The position numbers and the translations under genes were made by a program. The notes under the pieces are model-generated. The model had not been told where the DNA came from. It saw only the letters and a list, made by a program, of their open reading frames with translations, and searched no databases. Shown here one piece after another: positions 11,504 through 21,959 of a stretch of 64,000 nt of DNA. How positions within the stretch are numbered: the stretch's first letter is position 1; every line of letters begins with the position of its first letter. Source of the DNA: Trichomonas vaginalis G3 (lineage: Eukaryota > Parabasalia > Trichomonadida > Trichomonadidae); contig NC_067208.1 of NCBI RefSeq assembly GCF_026262505.1, positions 13,091,962 to 13,155,961 on the forward strand, in the 5' to 3' direction.

Positions 11504-11842
11504 TTTAAGTGAAGTAAAAAACGGTTTTTGACGGATGTTTATATGACACTTTTTGTTCATCACAAAAAACTACTCGGTCAAAGTGTTGTCAGTTTTGTAA
11601 AATAACCGTCCTATCTTGTTTTAAAAGGGGGAAAAGGCTTCTCAAAGTATACTTCCTTGGAACGCCTGTAACTTTTCCTGTAGCGACGATAGACCCTTAC
11701 TTGTCCGGACAAAGTTATACTATTTTGAGTGCTCTACAAAAAAGTCAACGGCTGGTCGGCTGGGGTTCGGTCCTCCTCTTGGGTCTTGGGAAAAATTTCT
11801 TATGGGCTAGAGGGCGCAACGCGCCTGGAAGCCCCACTACCT
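11504..11842. other. Right-end non-coding zone of E1
   Basis: There is no gene between the small basic gene and the terminus. The stretch holds C- and T-rich sequence and one CAACGG site near 11747, and then the terminal repeat. The E2 end at the equivalent place instead carries a 323-aa gene, so E1 either lost it or never had it. Confidence 0.6.
11803..11842 (-). repeat. Right terminal inverted repeat of E1 with two-tier hairpin
   Basis: Read inward from the end the repeat begins AGGTAGTGGGGCTTCCAG and is followed by CTAGCCC. Positions 11803-11835 form an outer stem (AGCCC/GGGCT, one end pair lost) and an inner stem GGCGC/GCGCC with a 3-base loop. It ends in the 5'-AG...CT-3' form usual for Polintons, and a T run follows it. 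Confidence 0.85.
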
Positions 11843-13987
11843 TTTTTTTATATTATAACACTTTTAATAATTCATGCTGGATGCATGAGCTTGTGGAGTA
11901 ATTTATTTGATTTTTACTTATATTCAGATTAATTTTTCGTATCATACAGCATTTTAAAAAGGTACATTCACTAGGCGATAACAGTAAAATGGGATGAAAA
12001 TAGGATAAATAGCATCCCTATATAGTGCCTAACAATATTTATACGGGCCAAAAAAAATTTGGCTAGAGATTTGGCGAGTTATAAAACTTAGAAAATTGAG
12101 AGGGATTTTTATTTTTGAATTTTTTTTGGAAAGTTAAAATTGCGATTAAAAATCGATTTCCAGGAGAACTAAGCATTTCATCATATATTTAAATCGATAA
12201 AAATATTAAATAATAGTTGAATAGTATAATAACGTGAAATTATGGCTGAATCTACAGAAAAAATGAACATATTTGACATTTTTGAAAATTCATACGTTAG
12301 ATGGTGACAGACTCATAAACTATACTTTAGCTAAGATTGATATATGGTTTCAACAACACATGGTTAAAATCGTAAAAATATTTTAGATTTCAAAAAGATA
12401 TATATGGTAATATAATGGAACAAAGTCAACAAATAGCATGTTAAATATGTTATAATTAACTTTTTATTAGATCCAATAGTAGATATCGAATGGTTTCCAG
12501 CTTTATGGTTAAATATTTTCTTTTCGAGCTTCTCTTTAACTGTTGTATTAAGGTTGTAAATTTTTGATGCTAGAAACTATGGAATCTTCTTTGCTGCTGC
12601 ATTTTTCTTGAGAGTTCTTGCAATTTCGAATAGATCTGCGCATTGTATGAAATTGAGGCTTTAAAATATCTTGAAAACAGAATAGGACTGCTTTTCCAAA
12701 GGAATGCTTACTTGTAAATCAGAGAGTTTCAAAATTGAGAGCAAGATTATCATCATAACTTTCGATTTTGCTGCGAAAAAGGAAGACAAGTAATTAACAA
12801 ATCATTTACTGTTGTTCATCAAAAGAAGAAAACTTTGATAACAACTAATGATGATAAAATCAAGCTATCTTTTAATATTTTAAATTGATAAGACATTCAA
12901 AATATTTGAATGGTTTAAAATATTTTCTTTTAATTTCTATAAGATATTATCATGATTATATAATAAAATTTAAATTTTTATTCAAAAAGGCAATATTTCA
13001 AACTTTTAATTTCAAAAATCTTAATTCTGCAATAAGTGTATTTAATTGTAGCAAATTTAATGATCCTTCGTCGTGCTTAGCAATTTGGAACTCATAAATT
13101 AATGATTCTTCAAGTAAAATTCTGCATTATTTCAAAAGTCAATAATTCTCTAGTAACTTTTCTTCAAACCCTAACCATTATATTATATGTATAATGGAGA
13201 ATAATTGCAAAGAAAGATAGCCGAATTTACTGGGTAGTTCTTGTGATGCGAAATAATTGCAAATTAACACCTAGTTTTAACAGCATCAATCTCTTTTTGC
13301 TCTCATTTAAATGCATTCACACACTTTAATTTTGAAATATAAGAGTTTTGGAAATTATCAAATTTATCTGCTCAAATACTATAGATCTTCATAAGTGTTA
13401 ATAGAATCATTAGCCTTACATATAGTGTTTAATATAATGATGCACATTATACTGGGATTCATTCCTTATTCATCTAATTATTATAAGATTTACAACCCCA
13501 CGAAAATTTAAAATTTTGTCAAAAATAGTGAATGTACCTTTCATTTTAATCACTAAAAATATAAATACAATCTGAATATGAATCTTTGCAGATGAAACCG
13601 CTTGCATATTCATATATTTTTGTTCAAATCACAGCTCATCTTCAGATTGTTTTGGCAAACTCATCACTATAAACACCAACCAATAAAGTATTCTGAAACA
13701 CTATTAACTTATCATCGCTTCATAATTTTTACCTTTCAATTGAAATATGCTATAATCTACTGGTTATATCACGATCACATTAGTACCATTGCTATATTAG
13801 CCTAAATGGAGCTATAACATATACATTTTTCATCTTTATGTGAAAATTATAGCACCAATTAAAGATTTTATCATAATTTTCTAAAGAGAATATGAGATTC
13901 TAATCTTAAAACCCATAAATATAGCATGTCTTATTATTTGAAAAATATATAACTAAAATTACAAAGATTTATATTAATAAAATTAAA
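11843..13987. other. AT-rich host intergenic DNA
   Basis: The stretch is very AT-rich and holds no credible gene. It contains an inverted-repeat-bounded segment (11920-13579) and short decayed open stretches that look like chance. The 3' end of the cotransporter gene is at 13988; a TATAAAT-type sequence just past its stop could be a processing signal. Confidence 0.6.
11920..13579. repeat. Inverted-repeat-bounded AT-rich segment, possible non-autonomous DNA transposon
   Basis: A perfect 16-bp inverted repeat, AAAGGTACATTCACTA, lies at 11958-11973 and in reverse at 13526-13541. A second perfect 11-bp match, ATATTCAGATT, lies outward on both sides at exactly the same 30-bp spacing (11920-11930 and 13569-13579). 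An 8-bp direct repeat CATTTTAA also flanks the inner arms (11950-11957 and 13542-13549). The interior of about 1.55 kb holds no transposase. Either the inner arms end an old element with an 8-bp target duplication, or the arms are 54 bp long with a decayed middle and the 8-bp match is chance. Confidence 0.5.
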
Positions 13988-16498
13988 TTAAACCTTCCAA
14001 GACAAAACATTGTCACCATTTCCTCTTACAAAGATGAATGCAGGCTTGACATGCGAAATCAGCTTCAAAACTTTTTTATAAAGTTTTGAAGTCATTTGTC
14101 GTGAGGGAACAAAGAGAGTGCATATAATAAGTGCAGCATCACTACTTTGCATATTGATCAAATCGGAAAAGACCAAAAATATTTTATGCTTTTGATCATA
14201 TTGCATATTTTTCGTTAATCCATTCCAATAAGATCTTGTTTTGAATGAAGGCGGATATTTCTTCTCATTGAGTTCAACAGTTATAATTTCTGCTTCTATT
14301 CTAAATCTATCAAGTAGATGACGACTTCTTTCTTCAGCTTTTGCATATGTATCGCCGTTATTTGAATATACAATTGTAATAAGTCTAAGGCGTTTGTTAA
14401 GGCTTTTGGATACTATATATGAGACTAGCAATGTTAAACCACCATCATCAAATAGCCAATAAACATCGATATATTCACTATCTCGAATAATATAGTATGG
14501 TCTTGTTGCCATAATTAGATTGAAATGCGCTTCAAGGACTTCATTCGTCATGAAATAAATTTCATCACTTGATCGAACATCCATGTCAATGAAAATTGTA
14601 TTTGGTCTGAATGCACCAAGTCCACTCAGAAGCATCAGCTTGTAAAGTGCGTCAACAGGACCTTTTGCGATCGTAATATCATAGAATATTTGATGTTTGT
14701 CTGCATAAAATTGTTGCAAATTGTTTCTCCTATCAATTGCATATTTAAGTCCTTTGTCTTCTGAAAGTACCTGATTTACAATACAGAATCCATCATTTCC
14801 TATGAGAAGTTTAATAAATCCAAGTGCACACCACTCAAATTTTTCATCCTCTTTTACAACTGTTAGCAAATTTATTCTGAATAATTTTGGATTATTTTTA
14901 ATTCTCTGAGTTTTCAGGCAATGCGTATATGCTCTATAAAATGCTTGTGCTTGTAAAACTGATCCCCAATTCTTATCAGAGCCTTTGTATATGCTATAGA
15001 ATAACAAAGATAAAAATATTACCCAATTAATAATTGAGCTTTGCCAGCTAATCATGAATTGCAAAAATAGTGTTAAGAATAAACCTAATAAACTTATATA
15101 TGGATGCCAGAACTTAGTCTTCGGTCTCCAACCTGGAATATGAGAATTACTTGCTACAAACACTGAAGAATTAATTACAAATGACATGGTTAAGAACAAG
15201 ATTGTATTTATATTAGCTGCAAAATCTAAGTTTCCAATACCAACAAAGATAGCTGTAATTATCAAAGGAATCCATAAATCGTAGTTGAATTCAAGCTTTG
15301 GAATTAATTCGTCTTTTGCTAAATTAGTTAATAATGATTTTTCATAGCCAACATTTGCAACAGATCGATGAACACAGAAAACAACAATTGTTATGAATCC
15401 AATCCATTTGCTTACATTAAATTGTATGATAGGAGATACAATTCCAGATTTCAAGAAATCTCTATCACCTACAAATCCTAAAACTATAATTGTTATATGC
15501 CAAACTAACATTGATAGTAAATAAGCACTCCACAAACCTTTCTTGATCATCTTTGGAGGTTTTTCAAGTCTATGAGCATTTGCAAAACATCCTGTTAATG
15601 CGGTAAATCCTGGCATAGTTGCATAAATATGACCCATAAATTTATGAAGGGTCATAGTGCTAAGACTATTGTTCTTAAAGTTTGCTATGCTTGCTCCATT
15701 GAATCCTTCAATAGAGCCTGGTTTCTTTACGAAACAACCGATTAAGAAACACAGAAAACCAATCAAATGAGATGTAGCCGTGATACGCAGAGAATAAACA
15801 ACGAATCTACATAAAAATACAGCAGCAATTAGAATAATGAATCCTATAACTCTTATATCATTTCTTTGGGTCTTTGTGAAATATTTTGGCTCATACATGT
15901 CAACAATTGTTTCAGCCAAACCGATAATTGCAGCACCTGCACTTAAACAAGTTGACATATCAAGGAATATTGTGAAACATCGGCCAAGTTCGGGACCAAT
16001 AGTTCTAGAAATAACATAGTGTATACCACCACCTGTTATCTCTCCATTTGTCGCCATTGCCGTCAGAGATGAAATTAAAATTACAGAAATAATACTAGAA
16101 ACCCATATAATAGCTAAGGAATATACAACACCACAGTCTCCAACAAGTTTTCCAGCACGATTCCAATATGTCATACCCATCAAGAAGACAATAATAGGCA
16201 AAAATACACCAAGAAAAGTTGACATTTTTTGGACTACTGGGGTGGAGAGTTCTTGCTTGGAAACGATCGGCTTCTTAGTTACTTCACGGATATCAGAAAT
16301 TTGTGGTCTAGATACATTTTTTCGATAGAAGATTGTAGCAGGTCCAAAATCATGCGGATCTAAAAAGGTGGGAGGAGGTGTTGATGTGCTCACACTAACC
16401 TCTGAAACTTCTTGGTCCTTTGATTCTTCTTCTTCTGGCAAAAGTTCATCAAGATATTGTTCTTCCAATGACATAAATGATTTTTTCAATGGCATCAA
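13988..16498 (-). CDS. SLC12-type cation-chloride cotransporter (836 aa)
   Basis: This host membrane transporter moves chloride together with Na+ and/or K+ across the membrane (SLC12/CCC family, APC superfamily). The soluble N-terminus (about residues 1-90) is acidic and Ser/Thr/Pro-rich. The first membrane helix has the family signature GVFLPIIVFLMGMTYWNRAG, followed by the hallmark TAMATNGEITGGGIHYVISR and a GPELGRCFTIFLD helix. About twelve hydrophobic segments run to roughly residue 500. A long hydrophilic C-terminal domain follows, with LLVSYIVSKSLNKRLRL and ERSRHLLDRFRIEAEI pieces typical of the CCC regulatory domain. Length fits protist CCC proteins. The frame is intact. It is the only host gene between E1 and E2. 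Ion preference cannot be told from sequence. Confidence 0.93.
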   Translation of the reverse strand: MMPLKKSFMSLEEQYLDELLPEEEESKDQEVSEVSVSTSTPPPTFLDPHDFGPATIFYRKNVSRPQISDIREVTKKPIVSKQELSTPVVQKMSTFLGVFLPIIVFLMGMTYWNRAGKLVGDCGVVYSLAIIWVSSIISVILISSLTAMATNGEITGGGIHYVISRTIGPELGRCFTIFLDMSTCLSAGAAIIGLAETIVDMYEPKYFTKTQRNDIRVIGFIILIAAVFLCRFVVYSLRITATSHLIGFLCFLIGCFVKKPGSIEGFNGASIANFKNNSLSTMTLHKFMGHIYATMPGFTALTGCFANAHRLEKPPKMIKKGLWSAYLLSMLVWHITIIVLGFVGDRDFLKSGIVSPIIQFNVSKWIGFITIVVFCVHRSVANVGYEKSLLTNLAKDELIPKLEFNYDLWIPLIITAIFVGIGNLDFAANINTILFLTMSFVINSSVFVASNSHIPGWRPKTKFWHPYISLLGLFLTLFLQFMISWQSSIINWVIFLSLLFYSIYKGSDKNWGSVLQAQAFYRAYTHCLKTQRIKNNPKLFRINLLTVVKEDEKFEWCALGFIKLLIGNDGFCIVNQVLSEDKGLKYAIDRRNNLQQFYADKHQIFYDITIAKGPVDALYKLMLLSGLGAFRPNTIFIDMDVRSSDEIYFMTNEVLEAHFNLIMATRPYYIIRDSEYIDVYWLFDDGGLTLLVSYIVSKSLNKRLRLITIVYSNNGDTYAKAEERSRHLLDRFRIEAEIITVELNEKKYPPSFKTRSYWNGLTKNMQYDQKHKIFLVFSDLINMQSSDAALIICTLFVPSRQMTSKLYKKVLKLISHVKPAFIFVRGNGDNVLSWKV

Positions 16499-17911
16499 TC
16501 ATCAAATTATTATCTAAAATGTATTCCCATATTACTATTTTAAGAGTTATTGAGCCCCATAAAATTCCGATGAAAATTTAGTTTGACGATAATTTATCTC
16601 ATCAAATATCTTTTAGATTCTAATCATATAAAGTAAAAAATATCATTTGCTTGATTGAGGTTTTACTATTATCGTTTATTGACAAGCAGTCCAGCATTTC
16701 GAAGTGATTTATGAAATTAATTCATATATTTTGAACATGATATCTCATATGATAAAGAATAAAATTAACTGCTTAGAATCGAATTTTGAACATGATTTAT
16801 TATTGAAATTATTTGATCATTGAATTTTCGGCGATTTAATTGGATCAATCCACAGTACCATATAACCAAAATTGATATATGATATTAGTTTAAAAATGAT
16901 TAAAAATTACAACCGAAAATGGTCAAAAGTAAGTCACGAAAATATGAAATTTAGATAGCTAATTTGATTTAATTAAAGACGGCGAAAAAAGTGCAGCAAG
17001 TTTGTATTATAAAGTACTCACAAAATCTAGATTGAGAGGCGGTCAATGACTTTTGAGGGGAAATTAACGCATGGAATTTAATATTATTTAGGTTGATATT
17101 CTTGCTTATTATTTCAGAAAAAAATCTTAAAAATTTCAATATGAAAATTGAAAGCAATTCAAAAAAATTGCTAACATGTAAATTTTAATATCCTATGCAT
17201 AATTTCATATTTTGAACATTTTTTATTTTTGTTTAAAACTTAAAATTTTGCGAATTTAATATAATTTATAAAATATAATACGTATATATATTTAAAATAC
17301 ACTAAATTTAATTGTTAATTGACGTTTTTGGGAATGAATTTTATCAAAACATGCCTGAATCCGAAAATTTGAAAGAACGAATTACACAATCATATATGTA
17401 GAATTCAAAATACAAACTTAAAGATTGTATACGTTTAAAATTATTCAGATTGTGTTTGATTTCCACTCATTCTGTTTCTTTTGAACTCTAACACTAACAT
17501 TTCATGATGATTACATGATCCATTTATACATGGTTGAATTGTTCCAGATTCTACCAGAAAATCAATCCAAATTTCTCAATGCATTCATGTTGATTGGACA
17601 AAATTTAAAATTTATCAGCCTGTTTCCAGAGAAACTCATATATTCCCTAATGAAATGTAATTTTTGCTACATTTATTTCAATCAAATTTCAAAAAATTGA
17701 CTGCAGAGCTTGAAAAGGTGATGAATCATGTTGTTATTAGATGTACATATTAGATTTACTATTTCCAAAAAAATGCTCAAATTTGAATAGTTTTTAGAAA
17801 ATTTGGAATTACACTCCTTACATTATATATAATTAAATGTTTAAATTTTATTTATTTTTCCCTTTTAATTTTATAACGTGCTCTATCAAAACTAACCTCT
17901 CAATTGAAGGC

Positions 17912-17994
17912 CACAAAATCTAAGTAGTGAGGGTACACAAATTTTGTATGGAGTACGGTTCAATTTTTGAGAGCCTCACTACTTAGATTTTGTG
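17912..17994. repeat. Long perfect hairpin (21-bp arms)
   Basis: The arm CACAAAATCTAAGTAGTGAGG at 17912-17932 recurs exactly in reverse complement at 17974-17994, with 41 bases between. It may be the remnant of a miniature inverted-repeat element or a structured RNA; no open frame spans it. Confidence 0.75.
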
Positions 17995-18015
17995 ACTACC
18001 TTATATAGCGCGTTC

Positions 18016-18046
18016 TATCGGCGCGCAGCTTCGTTGCGCGCCGATA
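18016..18046. repeat. GC-rich perfect hairpin (12-bp arms)
   Basis: The arms TATCGGCGCGCA and TGCGCGCCGATA are separated by GCTTCGT. The high G+C stands out from the surrounding AT-rich DNA. A related sequence, CTATCGGCGCGAAGC, lies near 49690 beside the E3 side of the host DNA. Confidence 0.75.
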
Positions 18047-18114
18047 TAAGCTGATAATTGTTCAATTTTTGAAACTATTATTTAATAATAACTATCTTGT
18101 CATTAAAAAAAAAA

Positions 18115-18164
18115 AGGTAATGGGGCTTCCAGGGGCTACGCCCCTTCTAGCCCCTAAGAAATTT
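18115..18164 (+). repeat. Left terminal inverted repeat of E2 with two-tier hairpin
   Basis: The repeat begins AGGTAATGGGGCTTCCAGG. The hairpin at 18122-18154 has outer stem GGGGCT/AGCCCC and inner stem GGGGC/GCCCC with loop TAC. It matches the right end of E2 for about 45 bp and then diverges into AATTTTTGAGAGTCGTCAC, which instead resembles E1's end. An A run lies outside. Confidence 0.85.
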
Positions 18165-18224
18165 TTGAGAGTCGTCACTTTTCTGTCACTTTTCAGGAAA
18201 AAACATTTTTATTATATATATAAA

Positions 18225-19042
18225 ATGAATTTTACAAAACCACCGTTACCCTTCTTTGGAAATAAGAGTAGATGTAAAGATATTCTATTGAGAGAACTTA
18301 AGAAACTACCGAATGTCTAACATTTGTAGATTTGTTCGGTGGAAGTTTCTATATATCTCATTTGTGCCATACCGTATTTCCAAACTCAAAGATTATATGC
18401 AATGACTTCGACAACTATATGAACCGTCTCAAACATATACCAGACACAAACAAAATATTGAGTGATTGAAAGAAAAGATACCTATAGGCCAAGATGGAAC
18501 GTTATACCATTAGATAAAGAAAAATACTGTCAGAGAGGTTTTGAAAAAAGCAGAGTATATTGACTGGGATAGTATATCTTCTAGACTATTATATAGTGGT
18601 GCTATAAGAGTTCATGACATTGAAACACTTATGTCAAACGTTTTATATCTTAACTATACAAAGGTTTTCAAAGAGAACATAGAAAAATATACTGAGGGTA
18701 TAGAGTTTGTGAGATGTCATTGGACAGAGTTGTATGAAAATATAAAAACAAGGAAAATGTTTTCTTTATAGTAGACCCGCCGTTCTATAACACATATGAT
18801 TTTCAATACCAAGTAGACTGGACTTTGAGAGACTCTTTAGAAACTTTAGACGTTTTACAAACCATCCATGCTTTTACTTTACATCCGATAAAAGTGGTTT
18901 GGAAAGTGTCATGAGATGGTTAGAGGATATACATGACTATGATTTTAGATACGATAAGATAGAATATGAGAGAGGTCCTATAAACCGGAAAAAGTGTCAC
19001 AACAAAGAAATTTTATTGGTAACTAAATGTGGTTTGAAATAG
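18225..19042 (+). pseudogene. D12-class DNA adenine methyltransferase, E2 copy
   Basis: This is the E2 copy of the methyltransferase that is whole at 50490-51308. PFFGNKS at the N-terminus and the catalytic DPPF region near the C-terminal third are recognisable. The leader ACATTTTTATTATATATATAAA precedes the ATG. It is the first gene inside the left end of the element. Its last codons overlap the start of the small membrane protein at 19027. The copy is broken. Confidence 0.8.
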
Positions 19043-19155
19043 GACTACTTGTTTTAGTTTTTTCCATTGTGTCATTTACTTATTTGACGTGCAGAAAGAT
19101 AAGAGAATATGAAGATGAACCAATACCAGCAAATGTTCAGCATATGTACTCGTAA
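19027..19155 (+). CDS. Small single-span membrane protein (42 aa), E2 copy
   Basis: The frame starts MWFEIGLLVLVFS, overlaps the end of the methyltransferase by 16 bases and ends VQHMYS. It has one hydrophobic stretch of about 18 residues followed by a charged tail (REYEDEP). The E3 copy at 51293-51424 has the same start, tail and stop but different residues in the middle while staying hydrophobic. It is too short for routine gene finding. Membrane insertion is inferred. Confidence 0.5.
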   Translation: MWFEIGLLVLVFSIVSFTYLTCRKIREYEDEPIPANVQHMYS

Positions 19156-19178
19156 GAGATATTTTTATCTAATATTAA

Positions 19179-19541
19179 ATGGACGCACAGAACTTAGCGA
19201 ATGCACAGCAACCTGGACAACCAAACCCAGAGAATATTCCAAATGAAGTATAGAATACAAACTGCAATGGCAAACTATGGTCAAGTGCCAACAGATGTAC
19301 AAATGCAAACTGCCATGTCAAATGACGCTGCGTTAGGTTTGCCACCATGGTATGCAAATATGAGATGGAAAGAGTTTTATACAAACCCTGAAGTGGGATA
19401 TAAACAACTCTATGCAGATGACGCGAACACAGGAGTTGACCCAGGTATGTTTTCTACCAGAGGAGAAATAGAATGTATGAGCTCCAGTTAAAGAATGCAA
19501 TGGAACTCAACAGGAAACGTAAGAGACTAGGTGGACATTAG
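19179..19541 (+). pseudogene. Small Gln/Asn/Ala-rich protein, E2 copy
   Basis: This is a homologue of the 120-aa gene at 51448-51810. It begins MDAQNLANAQQPGQPNPEN, has a middle PPWYANMRWKEFYTNPEVGY and a basic C-terminal end. The leader is ATTTTTATCTAATATTAA. A minor virion protein is possible but not shown. The copy is broken. Confidence 0.5.
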
Positions 19542-19559
19542 ATTTTTACATATAGTAAA

Positions 19560-19803
19560 ATGGGTTTCTTTGGAAGAATAGGAAACTTCTTTCGAAATGT
19601 TGGAAGAGGTATATGGAATGGAATAAAATCTGTCGGAAGAGGAATTTGGAACGGAGTCAAAAAATATTGGTAAAAGAGTAGGTCAGTTCGTTGGTATTAT
19701 ACCTAAAGACCCTGAACCAGAAGAACAAGCTCCTGTTATACAACAGCCTGAACCTGCACCACAGTCTAGTTGGCAACCAAATCCAACACCTCAACCGTAT
19801 TAA
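19560..19803 (+). pseudogene. MG-start amphipathic protein, E2 copy
   Basis: This is a homologue of the 80-aa gene at 51829-52071. It begins MGFF and then alternates Gly, aromatic and basic residues (FRNVGRGIWNG), ending in a Pro/Gln tail (QPNPTPQPY). The leader is ATTTTTACATATAGTAAA. The copy is broken. Confidence 0.5.
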
Positions 19804-19807
19804 AAAA

Positions 19808-20651
19808 TTATATTTTTACCGTTCGATAGTAGTTGTATATGAAACTAAGTTCTAAGTAAAACGCATGTATAATGGAATTATTCTCTTTCTTCCATCTGTA
19901 GTAAACCATACTTGAAAGTCTGAAATACTTCCACTCGCGTTCATATAGCTTTGTAGGTTTTTCGTAAAAGTCATTTGCCAAGCATAAAAAAGAGTTTGTG
20001 CACCAGAAAATGAAGCATGAACTATAATAGCATCTGAGTCGAAAACATTTTCATATGTTCCATTAGGGTTTTCGACTTCATAAAAGTTCGGGTGTACTGG
20101 ATATTCTGCAGGCTGATTTAACATCCTCAAAAATCTATACCATGCCAAGTTTTATATTTTGTAGAAATATAAACGTCTTCTCCAAGGTCTTCTATTCTAT
20201 TGATTTTAACAGTTGCATTTTTCCTGTCATATAAAATATCGAGATGGTACTCTCCTTCGTCAATGTTGTACTGTTTTGCATATTCGAGATAGATATCGTT
20301 TATTTTTTCTTGAAAAGCTTGAAGAGTTGTTTCTAAGTTTACAAGCAAACTAACTTGTAAAAGTTTTCCCTGTACAAATTTCTCATACGTACGTTTTTCT
20401 TTGTTATAGTATCGAATTTCAAAAGCGACCGTAAATGGGAAACCATGTATGGCTTCTGAAATGAACTTCATTCTACGAAAGCCAATAGCTTTTGTGACGG
20501 ATGGGTCTCTTAACCATCTTAGTGGGTAGTCAAAACGATAGCCTTCATGCTTTACGGTCTCTGTCTCAAACTTTTGACCGACATTCGTAAAAAGTTCATC
20601 TAATGGTTTAGTTGTAGCAACTCTTGAATTTTCTTTTTCTATTGAAAGCAT
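19808..20651 (-). pseudogene. Unknown 282-aa-type element protein, E2 first paralogue
   Basis: This is a homologue of 52076-52924 and a paralogue of 26348-27208 in the same element. The conserved blocks are FDYPLRWL, TKAIGFRRMKF, ASFSGAQ, FQVWFTTDGRK and LELSFIYNY. No family was recognised. It is divergent from the fibre gene, with 18 bp between the two starts. The copy is broken. Confidence 0.55.
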
Positions 20652-20669
20652 ATTTTATCTAGAATAAAA

Positions 20670-21959
20670 ATGTCGAATGTAACAGCGTCTATGAGAGAAA
20701 TACAACACAACCGACAACTCATTATACAAGCTCTAAATAAGAACACAACAAACTTTTCAAACTATTCTAAGATATCTGAGTCATTGAAAGAAGGAAACTT
20801 AAAACTGACAATGAACCCAATGACAGATGAGTTTCTGTTTCAAGACAACAAGAACCATACTGTTTGTATAAATCCAACAAAAGGAACTTTAAACGAGAAA
20901 CCTATAGATGAACTTCTTTTGAAAGCAGATATTGACAACAAAGCTGACAAAGAGTATGTCATTGAAAAAGTTCAAGAAGAACATGACAGAGCAGATGCAA
21001 CATATGCAACGAAAGAGGATGTTGAAAAGAAAGCTGACAAAACATATGTTGACGATGAGTTAGCATATGTGGCTAGTGCGTTAGTGAAGAAGGCAGATAA
21101 GGAATATGTGGATGAAAAAGACAATGAAATTATAGAAAGGGTTGAATGGTACCATGAACGGACATCGAAGATTTTAAAAACTAAAGCTGATACAGGATGG
21201 GTTTCAGGGTGTTTAGACCTTAAAGCTGACAAAGAAACTGTAGATATGTTGACACAAACGGTTTCAAGTCATACCAGAGGTTTAATGGAAGATGGACAAC
21301 AGTTGAAAGAGCTTGAGAAAGGTGTTACAGAGTTAAGGAATACAAAAGCAGACTCGACATGGATAGCTGGATATGTAGATGCAACAAAAGAGTATATTTT
21401 CGCATGGACAGAAGGAACATACCCACAAAAACATCATACACATAGCATCTCTGACGTAAATGAACTTCAAGAAAAGTTAGATAAGAAAGCTGACAAAACA
21501 GAGCTTCAAACGTTAAAGACTGAAATACTTCAAACAGTATATCCTATAGGTTCTATTTATACGTCAATGAACTCTACCAGACCAGAAGTAGTACTTGGTC
21601 TCGGAACTTGGACTCAAATAGTCGACAGGTTTTTGTATTGTGCAAACTCTTCAAAGGAAACAGGTGGAAGTAAAACGATTTCAGGTGAAAATTTACCTGC
21701 GCACAGTCACTACATAAATTTAAGTACATCTGAAGCAGGTTTGCATAGGCATAAATATTGGGCTTGGTCAACAATGACAAAAGGTAAAGGATATGATGTT
21801 AAAGACGACGTTCAGTTTGCTATAAATGGTTCCTGGGATGACACTTGGAGAGAAGGAGACCATACACATCGCGTTTCAGGGTATACGCAAACAACGGGAC
21901 AAAGTAAAGACTACATGCCACCTTACATGACAGTTTACGCATGGTATAGAATTGCTTAG
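20670..21959 (+). CDS. Phage-type fibre protein (429 aa), E2 copy
   Basis: The frame is open. Residues 1-80 are nearly identical to the E3 protein and may anchor it. The shaft is a coiled-coil-like series of KADKEYVD-type units (KADKTYVDDELAYV, KADKEYVDEKDNEI) ending with a HHTHSISDVNELQEKLDKK unit like phage tail-fibre repeats. The C-terminal 130 residues match the pattern of phage fibre tips: YPIGSIYTSM, GTWTQIVDRFL, GGSKTISGENLPAHSHYI, and the end MPPYMTVYAWYRIA. Such tips bind host surfaces in phages. The gene ends across a 4-base overlap with the convergent integrase gene. The role as a virion fibre is inferred. Confidence 0.8.
   Translation: MSNVTASMREIQHNRQLIIQALNKNTTNFSNYSKISESLKEGNLKLTMNPMTDEFLFQDNKNHTVCINPTKGTLNEKPIDELLLKADIDNKADKEYVIEKVQEEHDRADATYATKEDVEKKADKTYVDDELAYVASALVKKADKEYVDEKDNEIIERVEWYHERTSKILKTKADTGWVSGCLDLKADKETVDMLTQTVSSHTRGLMEDGQQLKELEKGVTELRNTKADSTWIAGYVDATKEYIFAWTEGTYPQKHHTHSISDVNELQEKLDKKADKTELQTLKTEILQTVYPIGSIYTSMNSTRPEVVLGLGTWTQIVDRFLYCANSSKETGGSKTISGENLPAHSHYINLSTSEAGLHRHKYWAWSTMTKGKGYDVKDDVQFAINGSWDDTWREGDHTHRVSGYTQTTGQSKDYMPPYMTVYAWYRIA

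Larger units (their letters stand above)
1..11842. mobile_element. Polinton/Maverick element E1, right part (broken)
   Basis: This is the right-hand part of a Polinton, entering from outside the window and ending at a terminal inverted repeat (TIR) whose last bases are CCT at about 11842. Its parts in order are two KilA-N genes, packaging ATPase, a small plus-strand gene, an SSB-like gene, SF3 helicase, candidate minor capsid gene, two small genes, major capsid gene, a large structural-type gene and a small basic gene. The same order recurs at 30157-45781. It is broken, with roughly twenty breaks in the visible part, densest in the capsid third. Near-identity with the other copies suggests a young insertion. 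Unlike E2 it has no gene between the small basic gene and the terminus. Confidence 0.9.
16499..18114. other. AT-rich host intergenic DNA upstream of the cotransporter
   Basis: The stretch is non-coding and highly AT-rich. I see no RNA gene. Its first bases must hold the promoter of the minus-strand cotransporter, but I could not find a convincing TCA-type initiator there. Close to the E2 terminus lie two hairpins (17912-17994 and 18016-18046), and the last bases before the element are an A run. Confidence 0.6.
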
